Source of the DNA: Callosobruchus maculatus | Lineage: Eukaryota; Arthropoda; Insecta; Coleoptera; Chrysomelidae | Assembly (NCBI GenBank): GCA_951848785.1 | Contig: CATOUR010000085.1 | Coordinates: 250,501 to 314,500, forward strand | Length of the DNA: 64,000 bases | Reading direction: 5' to 3' | In this document: positions 43,330 to 54,055 of the stretch, one piece after another | Layout of the letters: each line of letters opens with the position of its first letter | How positions within the stretch are numbered: the first letter of the stretch is position 1 | Program-made: the position numbers and the translations under genes | The notes under the pieces: model-generated | Database searches by the model: none | The model's input: the letters and a program-made list of their open reading frames with translations, nothing else | Told to the model about the DNA's origin: nothing

Positions 43330-45275
43330 TTCACAGTGCAAGATGAGTTAAGTATGTGTTTTCTTCCCTTTCTGCTTCTTCTTGTTACATATCCCGACGT
43401 TCCTCTGTCTCTTTCAATTTTAAAATGCTTTGAACCATCTTGTGTACTATCTTCCAGCGTTTCTCGCTCGATATCATGATGGGCACCATGTTCTCTGGGG
43501 TCAGGTCCTCAGGCAGGTTCGCTCTCGCTTCCTGCTTGTAATAAGACCATCGTCGCACTCAAATAGGGCGTGATCGACTGTGTCGCTTTGGACACAATGT
43601 CGACAACGATGGTTCGTCGCTCGTCCTATTTTGTTTCTATATACCCGAAAGGGACCGTGGCTCGACAACGCTTCTATGTTAGGTAATAGCAGGTTGTCCT
43701 GTGTTTACACTCTGCCCACTCTTGTATATTTGGAATCAGACGCTTAGTCCACTGCGCCACCTCCGTTGTACTGGATCAGATCCCCTGCCACTCGTCCATG
43801 GTTTTCTGCTTGGCGGTCCTCCGCCGCTCTGGCAGAGAATCATCCACGATATACATATATCACCTCTCCTTGGCCAACAAATGCAGTGGCGGTATCGCTG
43901 TTATAACCTGTAGCGCTTTGGTAGACAGTACGATACACACTGGCCACCCTCAGCAGCGACTTCCTTTGCAGCCTGTCTACAGTTTGCTGGTGCTTTTTCC
44001 TCTCCATCGCTTTAAACCATATTGGAGCTCCGTATAGCATAACTGAGTGGATAACTCCGTTCAAGATCTGTCTTTTTCGCATACTTGGGCCGCCTACGTT
44101 TGGCATTATACGTGACAGCAATGCCACCTTTCTTTCTGCTTTCACCGCAGCTCTCTTTATGTGTTTGTTGAAACATCGTTCGTTGCCTACAGTAATCCCC
44201 AAGTACACTATCGATTTGCTGGGTACTATTTGCACCCCTCTAAGATGGAAACTCACTTGGTTCCTAGTGATCCTAGAACCCCGGAGAATGACCGCCTCAG
44301 TTTTGCTTGGTGCCAGCTGAAGGTGGTGTCTGGACATCCACTCATCTATCCTTCTCAGTGCCTCATTTGTTGTTTGCACCAAAGTTATCTCGTCTTTGGT
44401 GGAGGCTACCAGAGAGCGAGGTCATCCGCGAACGCCGCTGTCTTTGTGTTTCGAGGAAGAACTATCCTTAAAACGCCATCATACAGGACATTCCAGAGAA
44501 GAGGACCCAAAGCTGATCCTTGTGGAACTCCTGTAGACATCTCCAGCTCTATGTTTGCCATTTTTATAGCTCTGTCACTAAAATAGCTTCCAATCAGATT
44601 CCGTAAATACCTCGGTATGCCAAAGTTATTCAACTCCTCCATTATAATGCCCCATGACGCCGTATTAAAGGCCACACGTCAAGTGTCACCAGTGCTCCCC
44701 ATTTATTGGAGGTTCCTTCTACGGAGCATAGAACGGCCTCCAATGCGTGGTTCATTGACTTGCCACTGCGGAAGCCAAACTGGTTTGGCGACAAGCCTCC
44801 CGCTTCTTCGAGTGCCGCTTCTAACCTCTGCCGGATTAGTACTTCGTACAGCTTTCCCACTGTATTCAGAAGACAAATGGGTCGGTATGACGAAGCAAGC
44901 TCTGGGGGTTTACCCCCCTTAGCAATCAACATTACTCTAGCCTTTTTCCAGATGGTCGGCAAAGTTTGTGTTTTCAAAAGACGGTTCAGTAGTCCTAGCA
45001 GTAGGCTCGGTGCAGTGACAATCAATGCTTTGATGACCTCCGGGGGAACTCTATCTGGACCCGGTGCTTTCCTGGTCTTAATCTTTTCTCCCGCTACCCG
45101 TAGTTCTGTTCTGCGCCGAGCGCGTATTAGGTTGCGTCTTGCTGCACTGCAGACTACTCGTGCCGATTCAATTTCCGAATTCCACCAATAGGGAACCATG
45201 GCAGTCCTTGTTCCTCTTTTAATCACAATTAGTACAGCTTTGGTCATTTCTTTAGTTAGTGCTGTATCATTCAGA
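43330..45275 (-). pseudogene. R1-like ORF2 reverse transcriptase half
   Basis: Minus-strand segments 45397-44642, 44675-44406 and 44382-43840, plus a tail to about 43380. Motifs in order: KAPGPDRVPPEVIKAL, SSYRPICLLNTVGKLYE, SPNQFGFRSGKS, STGVPQGSALGPLLWN and the catalytic FADDLALW. The thumb follows with LGITVGN and VMLYGAPIW. The C-terminal zinc motif is CRHCVQSDTVDHALFEC near 43585-43535. The first Asp block is damaged (LVTLDVWPLIRR) with a frame change near 44650. The frame upstream of 45275 is interrupted by another LINE fragment. Confidence 0.85.
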
Positions 45276-46310
45276 CTAATGGAAACATAACAATCGCACA
45301 AATTATGTCGAAATAGATTATAATATCTTGAGTGAGTGCAAAATATTTGACTACACGGCGTACCACAAGGAACCGGCTTAGGACCGCTCTTATTCAATAT
45401 TTATATAAACGACCTACTTAATATTGCCACAAAATCAATGATACACTGCTTTGCAGATGATACAGTGATAACCTATCAAGCATCAAGCTGGAAAGAAATT
45501 CAAGAAATAATCAGGTATGATAAATTTTTGAGGCTGATAGTGTCAAATACTTAGGTATAATAATTGACAAACATTAAAAATGGGATTTACAAATAAAATT
45601 TCTTTCGCGAAAAGTCAGACAACTATTACCCAAATTCAAATTTCTTAGACAATTTCTAAACATACGTTGTTTAGAAATATTTTATTATTCTCTTGTGCAG
45701 TCCCAGCTAAATTATGGTATCTTAGGTTGGGGAGGAGTGCATCAAACTCATTTGAAGAGTATCAGTTTCTTGCAAAAATGTGTTTTGAAGGTTATTTATT
45801 ATAAAGAACCCCCTTACCCCTCAAATAATTTATTTAAAGAATCCCAGAAATTTGATATCCGACAACTATATAGCTATAATATATTGAATTTCGTCCACAA
45901 ACATAAAAATTACATCAACTTCAATAGGCATGAACATAATACACGAACCAAGAATAGGACCTTAAGACCTCCTATATTTAAGTCAATAGGCCAAAAAAGT
46001 TTAATATATTTATGTTGCTGCATACACGATTTACTTCCTGCTTCACCGAAATCCATAAAATCTCATATTGTATACAAAAAAAAGTCAAAAAATGGATAAC
46101 GGACACACCCAGAGATGTTTTTTCAAATGTTTTTAACACGATTTTGAACTGACACACTTACAAGTTTTTAATATAGTTAGTATTAGTTTTAATATAGGTA
46201 TTGTAAAATATATGTATGTATTATAACCCACGCACGAGGTCAGCACCTTCTGTGGGTCAAACAATTTATTTGCCCTGTACTGTTGGTGAATAAATTATTA
46301 TTATTATTAT
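45276..46310 (+). mobile_element. 5'-truncated LINE fragment E inside R1-like ORF2
   Basis: The plus strand carries HGVPQGTGLGPLLFNIYIND and HCFADDTVITYQ (RT catalytic block, 45348-45520). After internal loss comes the thumb frame 45695-46099 (QLNYGILGWGGVHQTH, then SLIYLCCCIHDLLPAS) and a TTATTATTATTAT tail ending at 46310. It splits the R1-like frame between VEYTVEQ (46315) and NDTALTKEMTK (about 45270). It is related in type to LINE D's thumb at 26754 but not the same copy. The exact 5' boundary is uncertain by about 30 bp. Confidence 0.8.
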
Positions 46311-47099
46311 ACTGTTCTACTGTATACTCGACCGAATCTGGGATATGTTCCAAGCGAGATTTAAAAACTTCTCGAAACTTGACCATGTCGACAAAAGGTG
46401 TGTGGTACTCACAAGTGGCCTTGCTTACCTTGTCTGCAGTCCGAATACGAAGTAAATGAATCTATGATCGCTCATTGATTCTGTACCTAGAACTTCCCAA
46501 CCTCCTATATTCCTGGCTATGTTCTCCGAAGCTATGGTGACGTCGAGGTGTGATTGGTAGTCTCTTCTGACGAAGGTAGGTGTTCCATCATTCAGTACCA
46601 CCATATTTAAAGCTGCAAGCCATTCGCATAGTAGCCGACCTCTTTTATCCGTGTTTGGGGAATCCCAATCTGTCGCTTTTGCGTTTAGATCTGCAAGTAC
46701 TATGGCTTTGTCTTCTGACGCCTCCACGTCTTTCCAAAGTGCTTCCATGTACTTCTCGTATTCTTCATACGGAATATTTGGAGAACAGTAGCAACAGTAC
46801 ACTGTTAGTTTGTTGAGATGGATACAGACATATCCCTTTCTCCGTGTAATGGACTTGACCACGATGTTCTGGTTACGGAAGTAGACCGCAACGTCGTGAT
46901 TTAAGTCGGTATGCCATTTGGGATACATGGACGCCTTTCTATTCGGCTCAGATGTTATGATCATGTCGATATCCTTTTCTAAGGCTACCGCATGAGCCAT
47001 ATCATGCTCCGCGCGGGATCTATTCAAGTTGATTTGTAAGACCTTAATCATAATTGAGGAGTTCCTACATGTCTGAAACTTCCTGGGCCATTGCTCCAT
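46311..47099 (-). pseudogene. R1-like ORF2 endonuclease
   Basis: The frame 47099-46425 contains VLQINLNRSRAEHDMAHAVA and IITSEPN, the R1-type endonuclease N-terminus, then YCCYCSPN, VLADLNAKATDWDS (catalytic Asp/Asn) and MSDHRFI (catalytic Asp-His). All active-site residues are present. A frame change near 46430 leads to YHTPFVDMVKFREVF and on to the junction with fragment E. The endonuclease nicks the target DNA to prime reverse transcription. Confidence 0.87.
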
Positions 47100-49155
47100 G
47101 CTAGCGCCTGCTGTTCCTCTGCAGGTGTCTCAGCATACGGCCATAAGAATGGGCAGGAGTACGATCCTGCTCTATGACCCGCCTTCTCACATATAGGGCA
47201 GTACTCGTTTTCTTTACATTCAGCCTTTTTATGGCCCTCTTTTCCGCACTTTAGACAGAGATTAGCCCTATCTAATCCCTGGCAGCTTTTGGCCTGATGG
47301 CCGATCTCCCAACACCTCCTGCATTTTTGTACTGTCACACGTTCTTGTATCTTGCACATCACGATACCTATCTTGACTCGGTCCCTGGCTAATAGTCTGC
47401 TGGCAATTTCCCTGGAGGCTATAACCGTTGCCACTTGGTTGCCGTTTCTTGTGGGTCTCTGGGACCTGACTATTGTGTTATTTTTGTCACCCCCACTGCT
47501 TCTCGAAGTGCTGACTGCACTTCCTTGTCGGTCGTAATCCCGTCTATACCACGTACGTGCAACGTGACACGGCTGGTATTCCTGGTGGAAATTCCCGCAA
47601 CATCGAGCTTACCTATTGCCTCCCTCAGCTGCTCGGCACTTCCCCCTGTTTTGGGTACTGTTATAAGCAGCTCGCCTTTCTTAGTCTGCCGCACGTTATT
47701 CGCCACGATCCCTAGGTCGTTTATCCTAGCTTCTTGCTTGACTTTCGTTAGCAGCTATGCATAGGTAAGCCCCTCCGTGGCAACGATTACGGCGTCTGTA
47801 TTTCTTTGCCTCCGAGCTAGATCTGGCTTTCCCTGGGCCTTGCCTTGTGCAGTTTCTCCTACCTGCCCGGGCCCCTCTTTATGTGGGATATAGTATTTTA
47901 TCAAAATGTCGGTGCCTGTGAAGTCAAACTCCAACAATTTCCTTATTTGGTCCTTCCGTGCCAGATCTGGCGTAGGGACGGCAATGGTCGAACGGCCCTC
48001 CTTGACCGCGGTCTCTCTTAGACTGATAATATTCGCGAATATTTTGTCTTCGTCTTGGTCTAGCACCACTTTGTATACATAGCTCTTAGTGGTTTGTCCT
48101 GGACCTTTGCTCGTAGCTATACGCGTCTCGTATTTCAGGTACGAGAATCCTTCTACTTCTCCCCCTTCGGTACCTAAATTTTCTACCTCAGGGTATCTCA
48201 GCAGGAATGACTTATTTATCCCTTTATCATAATTTTGTTTTTTGTCCGTACACAGTACGAGCTCAGTCTCACCTTGTTTCCCCAATACAGGGTTTCCCTC
48301 GCATTCCTGCGTTCTGGTGTACACTGACGAGAGCCATTGCTTTTTTGCGACTTCTTTCAAAGCGTCATAGTCCTCGGGGTTTTTCTTGAGGACCATGATG
48401 ATCTCCGCCGCTAGCTCTTCTTGCCTTTTGGTTTTGTAATGCCAGGCCCCTCGGTCTGGACGCTATTACTGGTCATTTGAATAGCGTTTGTCTGAGATAT
48501 TTGGTATCTGGTCCGTGCCGGTCTCTTTGTCTCTTTGGAATGTAGGTCCAAGTCTTTTAGCTTATTTACCAGCCTACCTATTTCTTCTACACATCTGGAG
48601 CTGATAGGCAGACCATCAGCCACATAGTGCAAGATTGTCCAATAAGAGCATATGCAGGCAATTTAGAAGATTTCCTAATGGCTACGCAGGAGGCAATTGA
48701 TTATATATCAAAACTGGACATCTGTTTGTAAATATATACATATATGTACTGTGATGTAAGCCATACGCTAAATAAATAAATCTACACCTCTTTTTATGCT
48801 GGTCTTGGTGTTCACATTGACCTTTAGGATTTCCTTGAGCTCATCGACCTTCTCGACAAGCTTCCTGACAATGGGTGAAACCTTCTCTTCACTCTTTATT
48901 AGCGGTATATCTGCTCCCTTCCGCTTCGCAGGATATTCCTCGGTCATTTTTGTTCGATCGAAGTCCGTTTCTTTCCCTTGGTGGACTTCTTGGGATTGCA
49001 TCCCTTCTTTTGAAGGGATTTTCTTCTAAGCCGCCTTGCGGGTCTTTTCTTCCAGTAGCTTTAGCGGCCTGGTCGCCTACCGCACACCTTCGAACAACCT
49101 GTTCGTTTGTCAAAACGCCAGTAGCTCTTACCTGCACCTGGGCCTGACTTCCCAC
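47048..49155 (-). pseudogene. R1-like ORF1 (gag-like, CCHC knuckles)
   Basis: Pieces 49155-48889 and 49001-48768 (charged N-terminus, KLVEKVDELKEIL coiled-coil-like), 48632-48411, 48396-47755, 47706-47470 and 47434-47048. The last carries three knuckles: CRRCWEIGHQAKSC, CLKCGKEGHKKAEC and CPICEKAGHRAGSYSC. Stops and frame changes separate the pieces, and an RTE fragment lies between RGVD and LPISSRC. Upstream of 49155 the GC-rich 5' region up to 49762 has no clear frame and is probably 5' UTR or decayed ORF1. Confidence 0.82.
48619..48783 (+). mobile_element. RTE-type LINE 3' end fragment inside R1-like ORF1
   Basis: The plus strand encodes QTISHIVQDCPIRAYAGNLE and FLMATQEAIDYISKLDICL, then a stop and a TAAATAAATAAAT tail. 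This is the C-terminus of RTE/BovB-type ORF2 (HIxxxCPxxxY...WIxxLDIxL). It interrupts the R1-like frame exactly between RGVD and LPISS, with almost no target duplication (one or two bases at most). Only about 165 bp were inserted, an extreme 5' truncation. Confidence 0.78.
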
Positions 49156-49776
49156 CGAGAGTGCTGAGCCGTCGTTGGCTAACGGTCGGGCGGGGCCCGC
49201 TCGCTCACCCGCGACACCGACCGGAACTGGGGATCCGACCCCCCGCTCCGTAAGTTTGTTCCCTTTATGTTACTTATCCATATTATATAAAAAGTTGTCC
49301 ATATCCATCGCCGTGTCGTCATCATATGGTACCAGGTCGCTGTGTGTTCCCTTCCACACTCATATCCTTTTTCTCGCCGGGTCGCCTTCGTCCACGTAGC
49401 ACTACCAAAGAGGCAAGCTCGGACTTAGCTATCCCAGCCAGCAGAACGCGGGAGCCATCGGCTCACCGACGCCAACCAAGCCCGCTACGCGCGTTGTCGG
49501 CATCGGCATGGTGAGAGCCCCCTCCGCTCCGAAGGCCAGGGTCCTCTTTGGTTTCCACATGATCCGCGGGCAATATTTACTATTGCCTACCCAGAAGGTG
49601 AACTCCGCTCAGCATTTCACTGGTCAAGAGTCGCCTCACTTCTGGGGACACCCAATCAGCCATCGGGACGCGCCAGGTAGGTGGTGGAAAAAACCTCCGC
49701 CGAAGCCTCCGCCACAGGATTTGGGCTGCGCCTGCCTCATATGGGGGAAACTTCGGCGCTGGTGATAATTTAATAT

Positions 49777-50857
49777 GGTTCTGTGATAAATGTAAACAAG
49801 CTGGAAATGGGATCATATCTAAATCCCTGCAGAATTCTAATGATGACTTTAAGTCACGTATCCCACTACTTCAGAAGGAAATCGATTGCCTAACTAGAGA
49901 GAAAATGTTGCAGACAAAGTTAATTACTGAACTCGAAAATTCCATGGAGTTACAGAAATTTAAATCCAATGCATTAGAAAAAGAGCTAAATGAGGCAAGA
50001 AATGGTCTGGCTGTAGCAAAAGATGTTGGGCACGCAAATAAATATAGCGAGGTATTGAAGCAGAATGGAAACAGTACAACAAAAAATGAAGACTCGTCTG
50101 TTTTGCTTGTAAAATCAGCTGATAAGAATAATAGTGATGATGTTTTGCAAGTACTCTCAAAGACGATTATTCCTTCTCGTCTAAACGTACGCATTAGCGC
50201 CACACGGAAACTTAAGGAAGGGATAGCTGTTTACTGCAAGGCGGAGGATGATATGTTGAAACTCAGAAATGCGGTAAGCCGGTAAATACACAACTGAGTG
50301 GTCGCTTAACTGCTAACGAACTAAAGTTCAACCCCCGTCTTTTGATTAGTAATGTTAAATTCAATGACAACATGAAGGATGACAAGCTGATCATTGAGAG
50401 CATCATGATACTGAATGGGATTGATGAAGGCGCTGATGTTAAAGTAGTCACCAAAAACGAAAAGTTGCATCAAATTGTCCTGGAAGTGTCACCCGATATA
50501 CGGAAATTGCAGCTAGCGAAAGGTTTTATTTGGTTGGATTGGAAAAAGTGTCCTATTAGTGATAACTTGCGAATAATTCAGTGCTTTAAATGTTGTATGT
50601 ATGGTCATATTGCAAAAACGTGCAAATCTTCTTCGACTGTTTGTGTCAAATGTTCAGAAGGCCATTCATTGAAACAGTGTAAGGCTACTGATGATCAAGT
50701 CAAATGTATAAATTGTGTTAATCATAGCTCTAAATCCAAATTCCCTGTCCAAATTAATCATGCTGCAAATGATACTAATTGTCCAGCTTATGCAAATTAC
50801 GTAAATAGTCTAAAAGGTAGAATTAACTTAGAAATAGGTTTAATCATGCAGCTTTAA
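49777..50857 (+). pseudogene. LINE B ORF1
   Basis: The second half of the PHD finger (LIWFCDKC) at the 5' edge is followed by a coiled coil (LLQKEIDCLTREKMLQTKLI) and a frame to 50285. After a frame change, 50342-50857 shows CFKCCMYGHIAKTC, CVKCSEGHSLKQC and CINCVNH, matching copies A and C. Compared with copy C, the end is altered (RINLEIGLIMQL instead of RIDYG), so the conserved stop-start overlap with ORF2 is lost. Its first exon-like piece lies at 42952-43073, on the other side of the R1-like insertion. Confidence 0.82.
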
Positions 50858-50858
50858 A

Positions 50859-52840
50859 ATGTATATCGTGATGGAAAATACTAATATTAGAAAACTTAAG
50901 TTAGGTCACTTGAATGTACGATCTTTGATGTCTAGCTTTGACACTTTTGTGGACATTATAGAAGAGGACAATTTTTACATTCTTGCGGTAACAGAAACAT
51001 GGTTGAGTCCGGACATCTCCACTGAGGTAGTAAATATTGAAAATTTCAATGTTCTTCGAAAAGATAGATTAACTCGCGGGGGTGGTTGTGGTGTATATTT
51101 TAGATCAAATTTACGTACTGAGATTATTGATGTTGATTCAGTTATAAACACTACGCCCTTTTTAGAGCAACTGTGGGTGAAAATTAGGGTTGACCGTCAT
51201 GATTTGGTTGTTGGTATCTTATATCGGCCCCCGTCACATAGTATTAACGAATGTATAAATGCGTTTGATAATATATTGCCAATGCTATTAAGTAAATATA
51301 AAAACATTTTTATCGTAGGAGACTTAAATATAGATTTCACAGCAATAAATCCTTTACAGCAGTGCTTAGATATACATGGCTTCAAACAAATAGTTACCTC
51401 TCCCACTAGGGTAACTGATAATACAGCTAGGCTACTTGATCCCATTTTAATTAACACAGCTATCACTGTCAATAACTGTCTGACCTTAGATGCTGATTTG
51501 ATTTCAGATCAAAAAATTGTTTGCTGTATGCTGAACATAACCCATGTTGAATCGCGGCAAAAATTTATTACCTTTAGAGATTCCTCGCAATTTGATGAAC
51601 AGTCTTTTACTCATGATTTGAATACTGCAAACTTTATGGAATTGGAAATATACGGAATATTGATGATAAAGTTCATTTGTTTACTAGCAAACTGATTGAT
51701 ACGTATAATTGCCACTGTCCTCTTAGGACTGTACGTGTAAGTAAACCTAGAGCACCTTGGATGACAGATACATTAAAGTTGTTGATAGCTGGATAAAGAT
51801 CTGCTTACAGCAAGTTAAAGACGGACAGTAGCCCAGAAAGTTTGCGCTACTTCAAAAAACTCCGTAACTTTACACTTTCAAGTATTAGGCAAGAAAAATT
51901 GGCGTACCTGGCGCACTTAGAAAAAGTTATGGTCCGAGATGAGAAAAATGAAACTGCAGGCTTCTAATAAACGATGTCTTCCAAAGCATCTTGCTAACCC
52001 GTCCCTAATTAATAATTATTTCGTTTCAGTGTATGATTCTTCTGCCGCTCCATATAACATTAAAGTATTACAACGACATTATTCCACGAACAAACAAATT
52101 TTCATTCAGACTTTTAGAACCTTATGAAATACTTAAAATAATATCTAGTCTCAAGTCTGAGGCCAAAGTCATTGATGGGTTAAGTTTATCTATAAGGTTA
52201 ATTTTGCCGGTGACGCTAATTTATATCACACATATTGTAAACAGTTGCCTTGAAAAGGGTTATTTCCCAGAATCGTGGAGGCGTGCAATTGTGATACCAG
52301 TCCCAAAAAAGTCTAATCTCGATTAATTTACTGATCTTAGACCAATAAGTTTGTTACCTATTCTGTCAAAAATACTAGAAAAAGCTGTGCACATCCAACT
52401 AATGCAATATGCTGAAGAAAACATAATTCCATCAAATCAATCAGCTTTCCGGAAGTCACTCAGTACTACGACCTCTCTCTAAAATTTAACTGATAACATT
52501 ATTAGAGCACTTGACAAAAAAAATGGGTGTAGCAGTAGTGTCAATCGATTACTCAAAGGCCTTTGATAAATTAAACCATGAGTTACTGTTAGCAAAGTTA
52601 AAACATTATGGTGTAGACCCTATCGCATTGAATTTCTCCCGTCATTATGTTTCTAGTCGTTCGCAGTGTGTATCTCTTGATAACAGTGCATCCAGTTTTC
52701 TAAGTATTTCTACCGGGGTACCCCAAGGCTCCGTTTTGGGTCCTCTGTTGTTTTTGATTTATGTCTCAGATCTAAATAAGTGTGTGAGTGAGTGTGAGCT
52801 TCAATCTTTTGCAGATGATACTCAACTCATTCACTATATT
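50859..52840 (+). pseudogene. LINE B ORF2, truncated by LINE C
   Basis: The endonuclease frame 50859-51695 has LGHLNVRSL, AVTETWL, VGDLNIDF and LLDPIL, but the catalytic SDH reads SDQ. Frame breaks follow near 51660-51800. The RT pieces are VNSCLEKGYFPESWRRAIVI (about 52230-52320) and 52511-52840 with VSIDYSKAFDKLNH, STGVPQGSVLGPLLF and FADDTQLIHY. The frame then runs straight into ORF1 of LINE C. The missing RT part resumes at 57177. Confidence 0.85.
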
Positions 52841-52849
52841 GTCGTCGAG

Positions 52850-54055
52850 ATGGCCAGCGATGTACGTGTGTGCCCGTGCTGCTCGGATAATTTCATTGTT
52901 TCAAACAAGTATATTTCTTGTGAAAAGTGTAAAAAACAATTTCATCCATCATGTGTTAACATAAAAGATGCTGTGAGCAAGCTAATTAATGAATGCAACA
53001 ATATTTACTGGTTTTGTGATGAGTGCAATCATAATCCCTTGCAACCTACGGGGGAGACTAACAAAGGTGTCGATCTTCTAAATAAAGAAATCGAGTGCCT
53101 ACGACGTGAGACGTGCCTGTTGGATAAAGTGATAAAAGAATTGGAAACAACCAGAGATTTGCAGCAGTTTAAGATAAAAACCTATGAAGAAAAACTACAA
53201 TCATCAAATAATAACATCGCTGAGGCAGGTAATGGAACTGTAGATCGTCCGTTTTTGCCAGTTATGGAAAAAACACAAACTTATAGCAGCGTCTTACAAA
53301 AGAAATTAAATAACAGTTCGTCTGTTTTGGTCGTTAAAAGTACTGAAAAGGGAGCATCCAGCCAGGACGTCATGAAATATTTGATGCAGTCAGTCAATCC
53401 TAACATTTGCGTCAATGGAACGAGAATGATCAGGGACGGAGCTCTAGTGTACTGTAAAGATGACTTAGCATTAAACAAACTAAAAAGTGCGTTGAAAGAC
53501 AAATCTTCTAGCAATCTTGAAGTTAGGGAGGCCAAAAAGCGTAGGCCTAGGGTTACAATAAAGGATGTTCAGTTAAATAATTATTTATCCAGTGACAGTC
53601 GGATAATAGAAAATTTAATATTACTCAACGAACTTGATAAATATGCACCTTCTGATTTTAGAGTAGTTACTAAACTGAAAGGGTATGCCAATTATGTAAA
53701 CATTGTATTAGAAGTTTTACCAGAAGTCCATGGTTCTTTCATCAAAAGTGGTTTTTTGTTTCTAGGATGGAAAAAATGTGAAGTCTCACATCATCTTAAT
53801 ATAATTCAATGTTTTAAATGTTCTCTGTTTGGTCATACATCTGTGAACTGTAATAATGATCCTGTGTGTTTGAAATGTTCTGAAGGTCATTTGACTAAAA
53901 ATTGTACTAATAATCATTCTAAGTGTTATAATTGTCTCTCACATAACCGTAAATACAAGGAATCCCTGTGCGAACAACATAGAGCTAATGACAAGGGTTG
54001 TCCGGTATATCAAAATTATGTTTATGTTTACAAATCTAGAATAGACTATGGGTAA
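52850..54055 (+). CDS. LINE C ORF1 protein, 401 codons, intact
   Basis: Starts MASDVRVCPCCSDNF, nine bases from the element 5' end. PHD-like finger at residues 8-61 (CPCC, CEKC, FHPSC, WFCDEC). A coiled coil with Glu/Lys heptads spans about 75-125, and a middle domain runs to about 280 (SVLVVKSTEKG, then KSALKDK). Three Cys/His knuckles near the C-terminus: CFKCSLFGHTSVNC, CLKCSEGHLTKNC and CYNCLSHN. It ends RIDYG. It should bind element RNA; PHD-containing ORF1 proteins are known from CR1-like LINEs. No stop separates it from the upstream LINE B RT frame (from 52511), giving a chimeric open frame of 514 codons. The stop overlaps the ORF2 start by eight bases (ATGGGTAA). Confidence 0.85.
   Translation: MASDVRVCPCCSDNFIVSNKYISCEKCKKQFHPSCVNIKDAVSKLINECNNIYWFCDECNHNPLQPTGETNKGVDLLNKEIECLRRETCLLDKVIKELETTRDLQQFKIKTYEEKLQSSNNNIAEAGNGTVDRPFLPVMEKTQTYSSVLQKKLNNSSSVLVVKSTEKGASSQDVMKYLMQSVNPNICVNGTRMIRDGALVYCKDDLALNKLKSALKDKSSSNLEVREAKKRRPRVTIKDVQLNNYLSSDSRIIENLILLNELDKYAPSDFRVVTKLKGYANYVNIVLEVLPEVHGSFIKSGFLFLGWKKCEVSHHLNIIQCFKCSLFGHTSVNCNNDPVCLKCSEGHLTKNCTNNHSKCYNCLSHNRKYKESLCEQHRANDKGCPVYQNYVYVYKSRIDYG

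Larger units (their letters stand above)
43074..49762 (-). mobile_element. R1-like LINE inserted in LINE B
   Basis: A 6.7-kb minus-strand LINE bounded by a perfect 14-bp duplication TGATAATTTAATAT (43060-43073 and 49763-49776). The 3' end is an A-rich ATAATAAAAAAAA tail at 43077-43093. ORF1 has three CCHC knuckles; ORF2 has an R1-type endonuclease and RT. Removing two nested fragments (about 1.0 kb at 45300-46310 and 165 bp at 48619-48783) leaves about 5.5 kb, the usual size of R1-clade elements. It is not in 28S rDNA, so it is an R1 relative without that site specificity, or an off-target insertion. Confidence 0.88.

Noticed and set aside
43701..45191. Several plus-strand frames of 70-160 codons
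   Set aside because: Antisense shadows of the GC-rich R1-like reverse transcriptase.
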